A stretch of DNA of 7,633 bases from Dehalococcoidia bacterium. Its GTDB lineage: Bacteria; Chloroflexota; Dehalococcoidia; Dehalococcoidales; JAUXAE01. The translations under genes and the position numbers were made by a program. The stretch is taken from positions 1-7,633 of the forward strand of contig DAOUZU010000044.1 of the NCBI GenBank assembly GCA_030665535.1, in the 5' to 3' direction. Below are positions 1 to 6,514 of the stretch, in pieces. Below the pieces are notes generated by a model. The model was not told the origin of the DNA and did no database searches. It saw only the letters and a program-made list of their open reading frames with translations. Position 1 is the stretch's first letter; the number at the start of each line of letters is the position of its first letter.

Positions 1-42
1 CTTTTTAATCCTTGCCGTTGGCTTAATCCGCCGCTTGTGTAT

Positions 43-72
43 TTGCCTGGTGCTAAAACGGTGTGTTATGAT
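43..72 (+). promoter_or_regulatory. Candidate sigma-70-type promoter (extended -10) for the operon
   Basis: A -35-like TTGCCT (43-48; 4 of 6 consensus bases) is followed after 18 bases by a -10-like TATGAT (67-72; 5 of 6). The TG at 64-65 sits one base upstream of the -10, making it an extended -10 element. Transcription would start near 79-80, leaving a leader of about 30 bases before the TTG at 109. It is the only promoter-like site noticed in the non-coding leader, and the block downstream has no gap longer than 26 bases. If used, it rules out the in-frame GTG at 37 as a start for the first gene. Assigned by eye; no transcript evidence. Confidence 0.5.
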
Positions 73-91
73 GGCGGCGTTCAACTTTTAC

Positions 92-99
92 GGAGAGAG
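92..99 (+). promoter_or_regulatory. Ribosome binding site deciding the first gene's start
   Basis: GGAGAGAG lies 9 bases upstream of a TTG at 109. The same GGAGAGAG string precedes the TTG start of the aconitase large subunit at 3671. The competing ATG at 127 has only a short AGGA (119-122), four bases away. The GGAG core is 13 bases from the TTG, rather long, so the choice of 109 over 127 is not certain. Confidence 0.45.
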
Positions 100-108
100 T
101 TAATCTGG

Positions 109-1659
109 TTGGCCATTCAGGATAAAATGGACGGCCTTGACCGTCTGCGAAAAGAGGCCCGGGCCGGGGGCGGCCAGAAGCGAATCCAGCAGCAGCACGC
201 CCGCGGCAAGCTGACCGCCAGGGAAAGGCTGGAGCTTCTGCTGGACCCCAGCAGCTTCAATGAGCTGGGCACCTTTGTGAGCCATCGCTGCGCCGAGCTG
301 AAGCTGCACGAGCAGCGCCACCCCGGCGACGCCGTAGTCACCGGCAGCGGCCGTGTAGACGGCCGGCCCGTCTTTGTTTACTCCCAGGACTTCACCGTTC
401 TCGGCGGCTCCATATCAGAGGTCGTCGGTCAGAAGGTGGGCCAGGTTATGGATTTGGCTCTCTCCAGCATGACCCCCGTGATTGCCATAAACGACTCCGG
501 CGGCGCCCGCATCCAGGAGGGTGTGGCCAGCCTCTCCGGTGTCGGCGAGATGTTGCTTAAAAACACATTGTGTTCCGGGGTTATCCCCCAGATATCCGTA
601 GTCGTCGGCCCCAGCGCCGGTGGCGCCGTCTACTGCCCCGCCATAACCGACTTTGTCTTTATGGTCAAAGGCATAAGCCAGATGTACATCACCGGGCCGG
701 ATGTCGTCCGTGCCGTCACCGGCGAGGAGATAAGCCACGAGGAACTGGGCGGGGCCGAGGTGCACGCCCGCAAGAGTGGCGTGGCCCACTTCATTGCCGA
801 TAGCGAAAAAGAATGCTTTGCGGCAGTAGGCCGTCTCTTGAGTTTCCTGCCCGGCAGCAATATGGAAAGCGCCCCGGTGGTGGAGACCGGCGACGACCCG
901 GAGCGCATTGACGAAGGCCTGCTGGAGCTTGTGCCCGATGACCCCCGGCGGGCCTATGATATGAAGAAGCTTATTAGCAGCGTGGCCGATAACGGCGACT
1001 TCATGGAAGTGCACCAGCACTTCGCTCCCAGTATTATCGTTGGCTTCGCCCGTTTGAACGGCCGCTCGGTGGGCATCGTCGCCCAGCAGCCGAGCTACCT
1101 GGCCGGGGTGATTGACATTGACGCCTCCGTGAAGGCGGCCCGTTTTGTGCGCTTCTGCGATGCCTTCAACATCCCCCTGGTCAGCTTCGTTGATGTCCCC
1201 GGTTTTATGCCCGGCATCAGCCAGGAGCACGGCGGCATCATCCGCCACGGCGCCAAGCTGATATACGCCTATGCCGAGGCCACCGTACCTAAGGTGACTG
1301 TCATCACCCGCAAGGCCTACGGCGGCGCCTATATCGTTATGAGTTCCAAGCACCTGCGCGGTGATATCAACTACGCCTGGCCCAGCGGCCAGATTGCCGT
1401 AATGGGCGCCGAGGGGGCGGTAAACATCATATTCAGAAAAGATATCGCCGCCTCGGCCAACCCGGAGGAGACCAGGAAGAAGCTGGTGGCGGACTACGAG
1501 GAGAAGTTCAGTAATCCCTACCGGGCGGCCAACCTGGGCTACATTGACGATATCATTGACCCCCGGCAGACGCGCCGCCATTTGATTAAAGCCCTGGAGA
1601 TGCTTGAGGGCAAGACCCAGGACAACCCGCCCAAGAAACATGGCAATATCCCGCTCTAG
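109..1659 (+). CDS. Biotin-dependent acyl-CoA carboxyltransferase (propionyl-/methylmalonyl-CoA type, PccB/MmdA/12S family)
   Basis: Carboxyltransferase that moves a carboxyl group between carboxybiotin and an acyl-CoA, most likely propionyl-CoA/methylmalonyl-CoA; cytoplasmic. The full crotonase-like double domain is present. Numbering from the ATG at 127 (510 residues): the N-terminal helix with KLTARER (28-34), the first oxyanion-hole region DSGGARIQEG (123-132), GPSAGGAVYCPA (161-172), DVPGFMPG (356-363), AYGGAYIVM (397-405) and the family's C-terminal PPKKHGNIPL. Length is normal. I start at TTG 109 (516 residues) because of the upstream GGAGAGAG and because the resulting N-terminus, MAIQDKMDGLDRL, looks family-like; ATG 127 is the alternative. 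It is followed 12 bases later by a small ORF and then a 5S-like carboxyltransferase carrying biotin, which suggests a transcarboxylase. Propionyl-CoA carboxylase beta or methylmalonyl-CoA decarboxylase alpha cannot be separated from this by sequence alone. Family is very sure, exact substrate is not. Confidence 0.93.
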   Translation: MAIQDKMDGLDRLRKEARAGGGQKRIQQQHARGKLTARERLELLLDPSSFNELGTFVSHRCAELKLHEQRHPGDAVVTGSGRVDGRPVFVYSQDFTVLGGSISEVVGQKVGQVMDLALSSMTPVIAINDSGGARIQEGVASLSGVGEMLLKNTLCSGVIPQISVVVGPSAGGAVYCPAITDFVFMVKGISQMYITGPDVVRAVTGEEISHEELGGAEVHARKSGVAHFIADSEKECFAAVGRLLSFLPGSNMESAPVVETGDDPERIDEGLLELVPDDPRRAYDMKKLISSVADNGDFMEVHQHFAPSIIVGFARLNGRSVGIVAQQPSYLAGVIDIDASVKAARFVRFCDAFNIPLVSFVDVPGFMPGISQEHGGIIRHGAKLIYAYAEATVPKVTVITRKAYGGAYIVMSSKHLRGDINYAWPSGQIAVMGAEGAVNIIFRKDIAASANPEETRKKLVADYEEKFSNPYRAANLGYIDDIIDPRQTRRHLIKALEMLEGKTQDNPPKKHGNIPL

Positions 1660-1663
1660 GAGG
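1658..1663 (+). promoter_or_regulatory. Strong SD for the 33-residue ORF
   Basis: A perfect AGGAGG overlaps the stop codon of the carboxyltransferase (TAG 1657-1659) and sits 8 bases before the ATG at 1672. This is ideal spacing and the main evidence that the short ORF is translated, probably coupled to the gene upstream. Confidence 0.75.
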
Positions 1664-1671
1664 TAAGCGTT

Positions 1672-1773
1672 ATGGATGAAAGCAGGTTGTCAGCCGTTAT
1701 CGCCAGCGCCGTAGCCGCTTACCTGGAGGCGGAAAGGGAGGCCGTGGGGCAGGCTGAGGCAGAGGAGGAGTAA
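1672..1773 (+). CDS. 33-residue small protein, possible carboxylase/decarboxylase accessory (epsilon-like) subunit
   Basis: Complete ORF from ATG to TAA, with a consensus SD at ideal spacing and stop only two bases before the next start. The product is 33 residues: a short N-terminus (MDESRL), an Ala/Val/Ile helix ending in AVAAYLEAE (about 7-21), and an acidic tail ending in EEE. There is no signal peptide and the helix is too short and interrupted for a clear membrane span. The 'IASAVAAYL' pattern resembles the alanine-rich C-terminal segment of OadG-type gamma/delta subunits and the tiny epsilon subunit of Veillonella methylmalonyl-CoA decarboxylase, recalled as helping to hold the complex together. 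Lying exactly between two carboxyltransferase genes, it is plausibly an assembly peptide for that complex. The homology is a pattern impression, not a proven match; function is inferred from position. Confidence 0.7.
   Translation: MDESRLSAVIASAVAAYLEAEREAVGQAEAEEE
1763..1768 (+). promoter_or_regulatory. SD for the pycB-like gene inside the small ORF
   Basis: AGGAGG, 7 bases before the ATG at 1776, is embedded in the GAG GAG GAG codons that encode the acidic Glu tail of the small protein. The last codons of the small ORF thus double as the ribosome binding site of the next gene, indicating tight translational coupling. Confidence 0.75.
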
Positions 1774-1775
1774 CA

Positions 1776-3644
1776 ATGGCACAAAACCGGCTCAAGATAA
1801 CCGATGTCACCCTGCGCGACGGGCATCAGTCCCTGTTGGCCACCCGCATGCGCACCGAGGACATGCTGCCCATAGCGGCGCAGATGGACAAGGCCGGTTT
1901 TTATTCCCTGGAGGTCTGGGGCGGGGCCACCTTTGACGTACCCACCCGTTTTTTGAACGAAGACCCCTGGGAGAGGTTGAGCAAAATAAAGAAGCTGGCG
2001 CCGAACACCCCCCTTCAAATGCTGCTGCGGGGGCAGAACCTGGTCGGCTACCGCAACTACGCTGATGATGTCGTCTCCGCCTTTGTCCATCACGCCGCCG
2101 AAACCGGCGTGGACATCTTCCGCATATTTGACGCCCTGAACGACGAGCGCAACTTTGAAACAGCCCTAATGTCCGTCAAGGAAAGCGGCAAACATGCCCA
2201 GCTCTGCCTGAGCTATTCCCTCATTGAGCCCCGGATGGGCGGGGATATTTACAACCTGGACTACTTCATCAAGAAGGCGGTCACCTTTGAGGAGATGGGG
2301 GCGGACAGCCTGTGTATCAAGGACATGGCCGGCCTGATGGCTCCCGAGGACGCCTACACGCTTATCAAGGCCCTCAAGCGGGAGCTGAAGATACCGATAC
2401 AGCTGCATTCCCACTACACATCGGGCATGGCTTCCATGACCTTCCTCAAGGCCATTGAGGCCGGCGTGGATATTATAGATACTGCCCTGGCGCCTTTCGC
2501 CCTGCGCACCTCGCACCCGGCCGTTGAGCCTATCGTGGCCGCTCTTGCGGGGACGCCGCGGGACACCGGCCTTGACCTGGCCCATCTTTTTGAACTGGGG
2601 ATCTACTTTGAGTCCATCGCCCCCAAGTACCGGGATTATATGAACCAGACACGTATGGCGGTGATAGATACCGACGTCCTCCGCCACCAGATTCCCGGCG
2701 GTATGATTTCCAACCTGGTGTCTCAGCTTAAAGAGGCCAACGCCCTGGACAGGCTGGACGAGGTTTACGATGAGATACCGCGGGTGCGCAAGGATCTGGG
2801 TTATCCGCCCCTGGTTACGCCCACCAGTCAGATAGTGGGCATGCAGGCGGTGCAGAACGTCCTGATGGGCCGCTACAAGTTGATATCGGCACAGGTGAAG
2901 GACTATTGTTACGGGCTTTACGGCCGCCCGCCGGCGGCTATTGACCCCGATGTGCGGAAAATGGCCCTCAAGGGGTACGCGCGGGGAGAGATCCCCGTCA
3001 CTGTCCGTCCCGCGGATGTCCTGGAGCCGGAGATGGAAAAGGCCTATGACGACACCAGTGATATCGCCAAGGGCCTGGGCGATGTGCTCATCTATGCCCT
3101 TTATCCCACCACCGGCATGCGTTTCCTCAGGTGGAAGTACGGCCTGGAGGACCCGCCGCCGGAGACAAAAGCCAAGACCCTGGAAGATATTAAGCGTGAG
3201 GACGAGCTAATCGCCAAGGCCAAGGCGGGCAAGCTCAGTAGCCGTGATACCTCAATGGGCGGCAGAGGGCTGCGCAAGTTCAATGTATATGTAGGCGATG
3301 ATGTCTACAACGTCGGCGTGGAGGCGGAGGATACCATCGCCGCCGGCGAGGCGCCGCACGTCACCGCCGCCGTAAAGGCGGCCAGCAAGCCAAAAGACAA
3401 ACCGGCGCTGCCACCACCGGCAGTCACGGGCGGTGCCCCCGTGGTGGCCCCGATGCCGGGAATAATACTCAGCTACCAGGTGAAGGCGGGCGATAAGGTC
3501 AAGTCCGGCGATACCATCGTCGTCCTGGAGGCGATGAAAATGGCCATTGACCTGCCGGCGCCGGAGGACGGCAAGGTGCTGAGCGTCAACTATAAGGCGG
3601 GTGACCGCGTAGACAGGGAAGCCGTGCTGGCTACCATTGGTTAG
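1776..3644 (+). CDS. pycB: Pyruvate/oxaloacetate carboxyltransferase with fused biotinyl domain (PycB/OadA; 5S-1.3S-like)
   Basis: Transfers a carboxyl group between biotin and pyruvate to form (or use) oxaloacetate; cytoplasmic. Of 622 residues, about 5-270 form the HMGL-like TIM barrel: TLRDGHQSL (12-20, metal-ligand Asp15), LRGQNLVGYRNY (84-95), DIFRIFDALND (113-123), KDMAGL (182-187, Lys182 matching the carbamylated lysine of 5S) and LHSHYTSGMASMT (210-222, metal ligands His211 and His213). The conserved PYC/OADA domain follows with PGGMISNL (307-314). A Pro/Ala/Lys linker (about 536-552) leads to a lipoyl-like biotin domain with EAMKM; Lys588 (codon 3537-3539) is the biotin site. It is translationally coupled to the small ORF. 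No biotin carboxylase (PycA) or OadB/OadG membrane subunit is visible, so it may be pyruvate carboxylase subunit B with a distant partner, or the pyruvate half plus carrier of a transcarboxylase with the gene upstream. A Na+-pumping oxaloacetate decarboxylase is less likely. Confidence 0.93.
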   Translation: MAQNRLKITDVTLRDGHQSLLATRMRTEDMLPIAAQMDKAGFYSLEVWGGATFDVPTRFLNEDPWERLSKIKKLAPNTPLQMLLRGQNLVGYRNYADDVVSAFVHHAAETGVDIFRIFDALNDERNFETALMSVKESGKHAQLCLSYSLIEPRMGGDIYNLDYFIKKAVTFEEMGADSLCIKDMAGLMAPEDAYTLIKALKRELKIPIQLHSHYTSGMASMTFLKAIEAGVDIIDTALAPFALRTSHPAVEPIVAALAGTPRDTGLDLAHLFELGIYFESIAPKYRDYMNQTRMAVIDTDVLRHQIPGGMISNLVSQLKEANALDRLDEVYDEIPRVRKDLGYPPLVTPTSQIVGMQAVQNVLMGRYKLISAQVKDYCYGLYGRPPAAIDPDVRKMALKGYARGEIPVTVRPADVLEPEMEKAYDDTSDIAKGLGDVLIYALYPTTGMRFLRWKYGLEDPPPETKAKTLEDIKREDELIAKAKAGKLSSRDTSMGGRGLRKFNVYVGDDVYNVGVEAEDTIAAGEAPHVTAAVKAASKPKDKPALPPPAVTGGAPVVAPMPGIILSYQVKAGDKVKSGDTIVVLEAMKMAIDLPAPEDGKVLSVNYKAGDRVDREAVLATIG

Positions 3645-3655
3645 ACGCGGCAGGC

Positions 3656-3663
3656 GGAGAGAG
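3656..3663 (+). promoter_or_regulatory. SD supporting the TTG start of the aconitase large subunit
   Basis: GGAGAGAG lies 7 bases before TTG 3671, in the 26-base gap after the pycB-like gene, which is the longest gap in the block. There is no hairpin plus T-run in the gap, so read-through from the carboxylase genes into the TCA genes is expected. Confidence 0.6.
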
Positions 3664-3670
3664 CAACCCC

Positions 3671-4924
3671 TTGGGTAAAACAGTAGCCGAAAAAATCCTC
3701 AAGCTCAAGTCGGGCGGCGACGCCCGCGCGGGAGATATCGTCATCTCTGCGGTGGACCTTGTCTTTGTACAGGACACCACCGGGCCGCTGACGGTAAGGG
3801 AGTTTGAGAAGAGCGGTTTAGAGTGCCTGGTCAATCCGCAGAAGACGGTCTTCTTCCTTGACCACGCCGCCCCCAGTCCCAACCGCCAGCTTTCTACAGA
3901 CCATATATTGCTGCGCCGCTTCGCCAGGGAAAAAGGCGCCCGCCTCTACGATGTGGGCGATGGCGTTTGCCACCAGACGGTGGCCGAAGCACTGGCCGGG
4001 CCGGGGGATGTAGTCGTCGGCGCAGACTCGCACACCGTCACTGCCGGTGCACTGGGCGCTTTCGCCACCGGTATGGGTTCTTCGGACGTGGCTGTCGTTA
4101 TGGGCCTGGGCAAGACCTGGTTTCGGGTACCGGAGACCATCAGGGTGGAGGTATCCGGCCGGTTTAAGGAAGGCGTCTCGGCCAAGGACCTCATCCTGCA
4201 CCTCATCGGCCTCATCGGCGCTGACGGGGCCACCTACAAGGCCCTTGAGTTCGGCGGCGCTGCGGTGGCCGGGATGTCTATGTCCGACCGTCTTACCATA
4301 GCCAACATGGCGGTGGAGGCCGGAGCCAAGGTGGGCCTCTTTCCCGCGGATGATGTTACGCGGCGCTATCTTGAAGCGCAGGGCCGGGTAGGAGACTACC
4401 GCCCACTGGCCGCTGATGAAGACGCCGTTTATGAAAAAACAATCAGCATTGACGCCGGCGGCCTTGAGCCGACCGTTTCCCGGCCGCACACGGTGGACAA
4501 CACCGCCACGGCCAGGGAGCTTGCGGGGACTAAAATCCAGGAGGTCTTCATCGGTACCTGCACCAACGGCCGCCTGGAGGACCTGGCGGTGGCTGCCGGG
4601 ATACTCAAAGGCAAGAAACACCACCCCGATACCCGGCTGGTGGTGGCGCCGGCCTCAAGAAAGGTGCTGCTTGAGGCAATGGCCGCCGGCTATATCCAGA
4701 CGCTGGTTGAGGCCGGGGCGGCCCTGGTGACCCCCGGCTGCGGCGCCTGTTTGGGAATACATCAGGGGGTGCTGGGCGATGGCGAGGCGGCCCTGTCCAC
4801 AGCCAACCGCAACTTCAAGGGACGGATGGGCAACCCGGAGGCCTTCATCTACCTGGCCAGCCCGGCCACGGCGGCGGCAACGGCCATAAACGGCCATATC
4901 ACCGACCCCAGGGAGGTTCTGTAG
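3671..4924 (+). CDS. Aconitase/3-isopropylmalate dehydratase-family large subunit (Fe-S), probable aconitase
   Basis: Catalytic [4Fe-4S] subunit of a two-subunit hydro-lyase, by context converting citrate to isocitrate via cis-aconitate. The 417 residues fit the LeuC/homoaconitase family and lack the swivel domain, which the next gene supplies. Seen in order: DTTGPLT (35-41), DHAAPSPN (64-71), GDGVCHQ (96-102), GADSHT (117-122, matching aconitase's Asp-Ser-His), GTCTNGR (295-301) and PGCGACLG (355-362). The three cluster ligands are Cys297, Cys357 and Cys360, all intact. The start is TTG: an SD precedes it, and the next in-frame Met is residue 135, beyond essential sequence. Isopropylmalate isomerase or homoaconitase are the family alternatives. 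Isocitrate dehydrogenase, malate dehydrogenase and fumarase downstream, and the absence of other leucine or lysine genes, favour aconitase. Confidence 0.9.
   Translation: MGKTVAEKILKLKSGGDARAGDIVISAVDLVFVQDTTGPLTVREFEKSGLECLVNPQKTVFFLDHAAPSPNRQLSTDHILLRRFAREKGARLYDVGDGVCHQTVAEALAGPGDVVVGADSHTVTAGALGAFATGMGSSDVAVVMGLGKTWFRVPETIRVEVSGRFKEGVSAKDLILHLIGLIGADGATYKALEFGGAAVAGMSMSDRLTIANMAVEAGAKVGLFPADDVTRRYLEAQGRVGDYRPLAADEDAVYEKTISIDAGGLEPTVSRPHTVDNTATARELAGTKIQEVFIGTCTNGRLEDLAVAAGILKGKKHHPDTRLVVAPASRKVLLEAMAAGYIQTLVEAGAALVTPGCGACLGIHQGVLGDGEAALSTANRNFKGRMGNPEAFIYLASPATAAATAINGHITDPREVL
4910..4916 (+). promoter_or_regulatory. SD for the TTG start of the aconitase small subunit
   Basis: AGGGAGG at the very end of the large-subunit gene lies 8 bases before TTG 4925. 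The start codon directly follows the large subunit's TAG (4922-4924) with no gap, which fits coupled 1:1 production of the two subunits. Confidence 0.7.
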
Positions 4925-5428
4925 TTGATCAAGGGTAAGGCCTTTAAATTCGGCGACAATATCTCCACAGACCACATAGCCCCGGGGCGGCTGGCCCATT
5001 TAAGGAGTGACCTGCCCCGCCTGGCCGAGCACGTCCTGGAGGACGCCGACCCCACCTTCGCCGCCAGGGTGAAAGCGGGCGACTTCGTCGTCGCCGGCGG
5101 CAACTTCGGCCTGGGCTCCTCCCGTGAGCACGCCCCGCTGATTATCAAGATGGCCGGCGTCAGCGCGGTGCTGGCCAAGTCGGTAGCCCGCATCTTCTTC
5201 CGCAACGCCATCAACCTGGGGTTGCCGGTGCTTATATGCGATACCGATAAGATAGACGACGGCGATGAGCTGGAGGTGGATCTGGCCTCCGGCACTATTA
5301 ATGATAAAACCAATGGCCAAAAACTCACCTTCAGCCCTATTCCCGGGGTGATGCTGGCCATACTGGAAGCCGGCGGCCTGATGTCCTACATCAAGAAATA
5401 CGGCGGCTTTAAGATGGGAGACGCCTGA
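4925..5428 (+). CDS. Aconitase/3-isopropylmalate dehydratase-family small subunit (swivel domain)
   Basis: Partner of the preceding gene; its swivel domain closes over the Fe-S site and contributes the catalytic Ser/Arg. The 167 residues match the LeuD-type family length. NFGLGSSREHAP (60-71) carries the SRE motif with catalytic-type Ser66 and Arg67. The substrate loop near the N-terminus reads STDHIAPGRLAHLRS (14-28). STDHIAPG is close to the TTDHISPAG signature of true aconitases rather than the DTDQIIPARYL type of isopropylmalate isomerase, supporting a tricarboxylate substrate. The TTG start is required: the next Met is residue 76, past the loop. The stop (TGA 5426-5428) overlaps the next start by one base. 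Confidence 0.9.
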   Translation: MIKGKAFKFGDNISTDHIAPGRLAHLRSDLPRLAEHVLEDADPTFAARVKAGDFVVAGGNFGLGSSREHAPLIIKMAGVSAVLAKSVARIFFRNAINLGLPVLICDTDKIDDGDELEVDLASGTINDKTNGQKLTFSPIPGVMLAILEAGGLMSYIKKYGGFKMGDA

Positions 5429-6510
5429 TGGTATATAAAGTGACCCTCATTCCCGGCGACGGTATCGGCCCGGAGATAACGGAGGCCACCCGGCGTGTCC
5501 TGGAGGCCACCGGCGTGGACTTCAAGTGGGATATCCATAACGCCGGCGCAGATGTCATCGCCGAGCACGGCACGCCGCTGCCCCGGCACGTGCTGGATTC
5601 CATAAGGAAGAACAGGGTGGCCCTCAAGGGGCCGGTGACCACCCCGGTGGGCTTCGGCTTCCGCAGCGTCAATGTCGCTATGCGTAAGGCGCTTGACCTC
5701 TATGTGTGCCTGCGCCCCTGCAAGAGCTACACCGGCGCGCCTTCTAACTATAAGGATGTGGATATCGTCGTCGTCCGGGAGAATACGGAGGACCTCTACG
5801 CCGGCATTGAGTTTGAGAAAGGCTCCGCCGGAGCGGCCCGGCTGATAGAGCTGCTCAAGGAAACGCAGGACATAACCGCCGGTAAGGACGCCGGCTTCAG
5901 CATAAAGCTGATTTCAGAGCGGGGCAGCCGCCGCATCGTCCGCTACGCCTTTGATTATGCCCGGCTGAACAAGCGTAAGAAGGTGACGGCGGTGCACAAG
6001 GCCAACATATTGAAGTATTCCGATGGCCTTTTCCTGGCCGTGGCCCGGGAAGTGGCCAAGGACTACGCCGATATTGAGTTTGAAGACCGCATCGTGGACA
6101 ATATGACCATGCAGCTGGTAAGAAGGCCGCAGCAGTTTGACATCATCGTCGCCCCCAACCTCTATGGCGATATCCTCTCCGACCTCTGCGCCGGGCTGGT
6201 CGGCGGCCTGGGAGTGGCCCCGGGGGGAAATATCGGTGATAACGCCGCCCTCTTTGAGCCGACACATGGCAGCGCTCCCAAGTACAAGGGACAGAATAAA
6301 GTCAATCCCATGGCTATGATGCTTTCCGGGATGATGATGCTGCGCCACATCGGTGAGGAAGAAGCCGCCGTAAAGCTGGAAGCGGCCATCGCTACCGTTA
6401 TCGCCGCCGGGCGGGATGTCACCTACGACCTGCTGCCCCCGGCCGAGCAGGGCCGGGCGGTGGGCACCAGCCAGGTGGCTGATGCCATCATCAAGGAAAT
6501 GGGGGGATAG
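5428..6510 (+). CDS. icd: Isocitrate dehydrogenase (NADP-type determinants)
   Basis: Oxidative decarboxylation of isocitrate to 2-oxoglutarate, supplying the glutamate precursor and reductant. 360 residues of the isocitrate/isopropylmalate dehydrogenase fold. Substrate residues fit IDH, not isopropylmalate dehydrogenase: Ser80, Asn82 and Arg86 in SVNVAMRK, Arg96 in LYVCLRP, Arg117 and Tyr124 in RENTEDLYAG, and Lys191 in VHKANILK. Metal-binding aspartates are Asp224, Asp248 and Asp252. The cofactor loop HGSAPKYKGQNKVNP (280-294) has Lys285-Tyr286, the pair that marks NADP use in E. coli IDH, where NAD enzymes usually have Asp-Ile/Val. Tyr333 matches the E. coli Tyr391, but the position of Arg395 appears to be Pro337. 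The protein is shorter than the ~416-residue E. coli enzyme. The ATG overlaps the previous stop (TGATG), with GGGAG at 5416-5420 as SD. Sure of the enzyme; NADP preference is likely but not proven. Confidence 0.94.
   Translation: MVYKVTLIPGDGIGPEITEATRRVLEATGVDFKWDIHNAGADVIAEHGTPLPRHVLDSIRKNRVALKGPVTTPVGFGFRSVNVAMRKALDLYVCLRPCKSYTGAPSNYKDVDIVVVRENTEDLYAGIEFEKGSAGAARLIELLKETQDITAGKDAGFSIKLISERGSRRIVRYAFDYARLNKRKKVTAVHKANILKYSDGLFLAVAREVAKDYADIEFEDRIVDNMTMQLVRRPQQFDIIVAPNLYGDILSDLCAGLVGGLGVAPGGNIGDNAALFEPTHGSAPKYKGQNKVNPMAMMLSGMMMLRHIGEEEAAVKLEAAIATVIAAGRDVTYDLLPPAEQGRAVGTSQVADAIIKEMGG
6501..6507 (+). promoter_or_regulatory. G-rich SD for the TTG start of malate dehydrogenase
   Basis: GGGGGGA, within the last codons of the isocitrate dehydrogenase gene, lies 7 bases before TTG 6515 and supports that start. 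The in-frame ATG at 6416 would add 33 residues of out-of-frame-like, Arg/Pro/Ser-rich sequence inside the upstream gene and was rejected. Confidence 0.6.
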
Positions 6511-6514
6511 TCTA

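Noticed and set aside
1..9. T-run at the left edge as the tail of an upstream terminator
   Set aside because: Only the T-run is inside the window; no hairpin arms are visible, so a terminator cannot be supported.
415..1641. 408-residue open frame on the minus strand opposite the carboxyltransferase
   Set aside because: It lies entirely within a strongly conserved gene, its translation is rich in Gly/Ala/His/Val without any recognisable motif, and such shadows are common opposite GC-rich genes.
3645..3670. Possible terminator or second promoter between the pycB-like gene and aconitase
   Set aside because: The 26-base gap has no inverted repeat with a T-run and no -10/-35-like pair; it holds only the SD of the next gene.
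3818..4624. 268-residue minus-strand open frame opposite the aconitase large subunit
   Set aside because: Shadow of a conserved gene; no recognisable domain, and no independent sign of expression.
6416..6514. N-terminal extension of malate dehydrogenase from ATG 6416
   Set aside because: The added 33 residues are the isocitrate dehydrogenase gene read in another frame (Arg/Pro/Ser/Trp-rich). The TTG at 6515 has its own SD and gives the normal family N-terminus.
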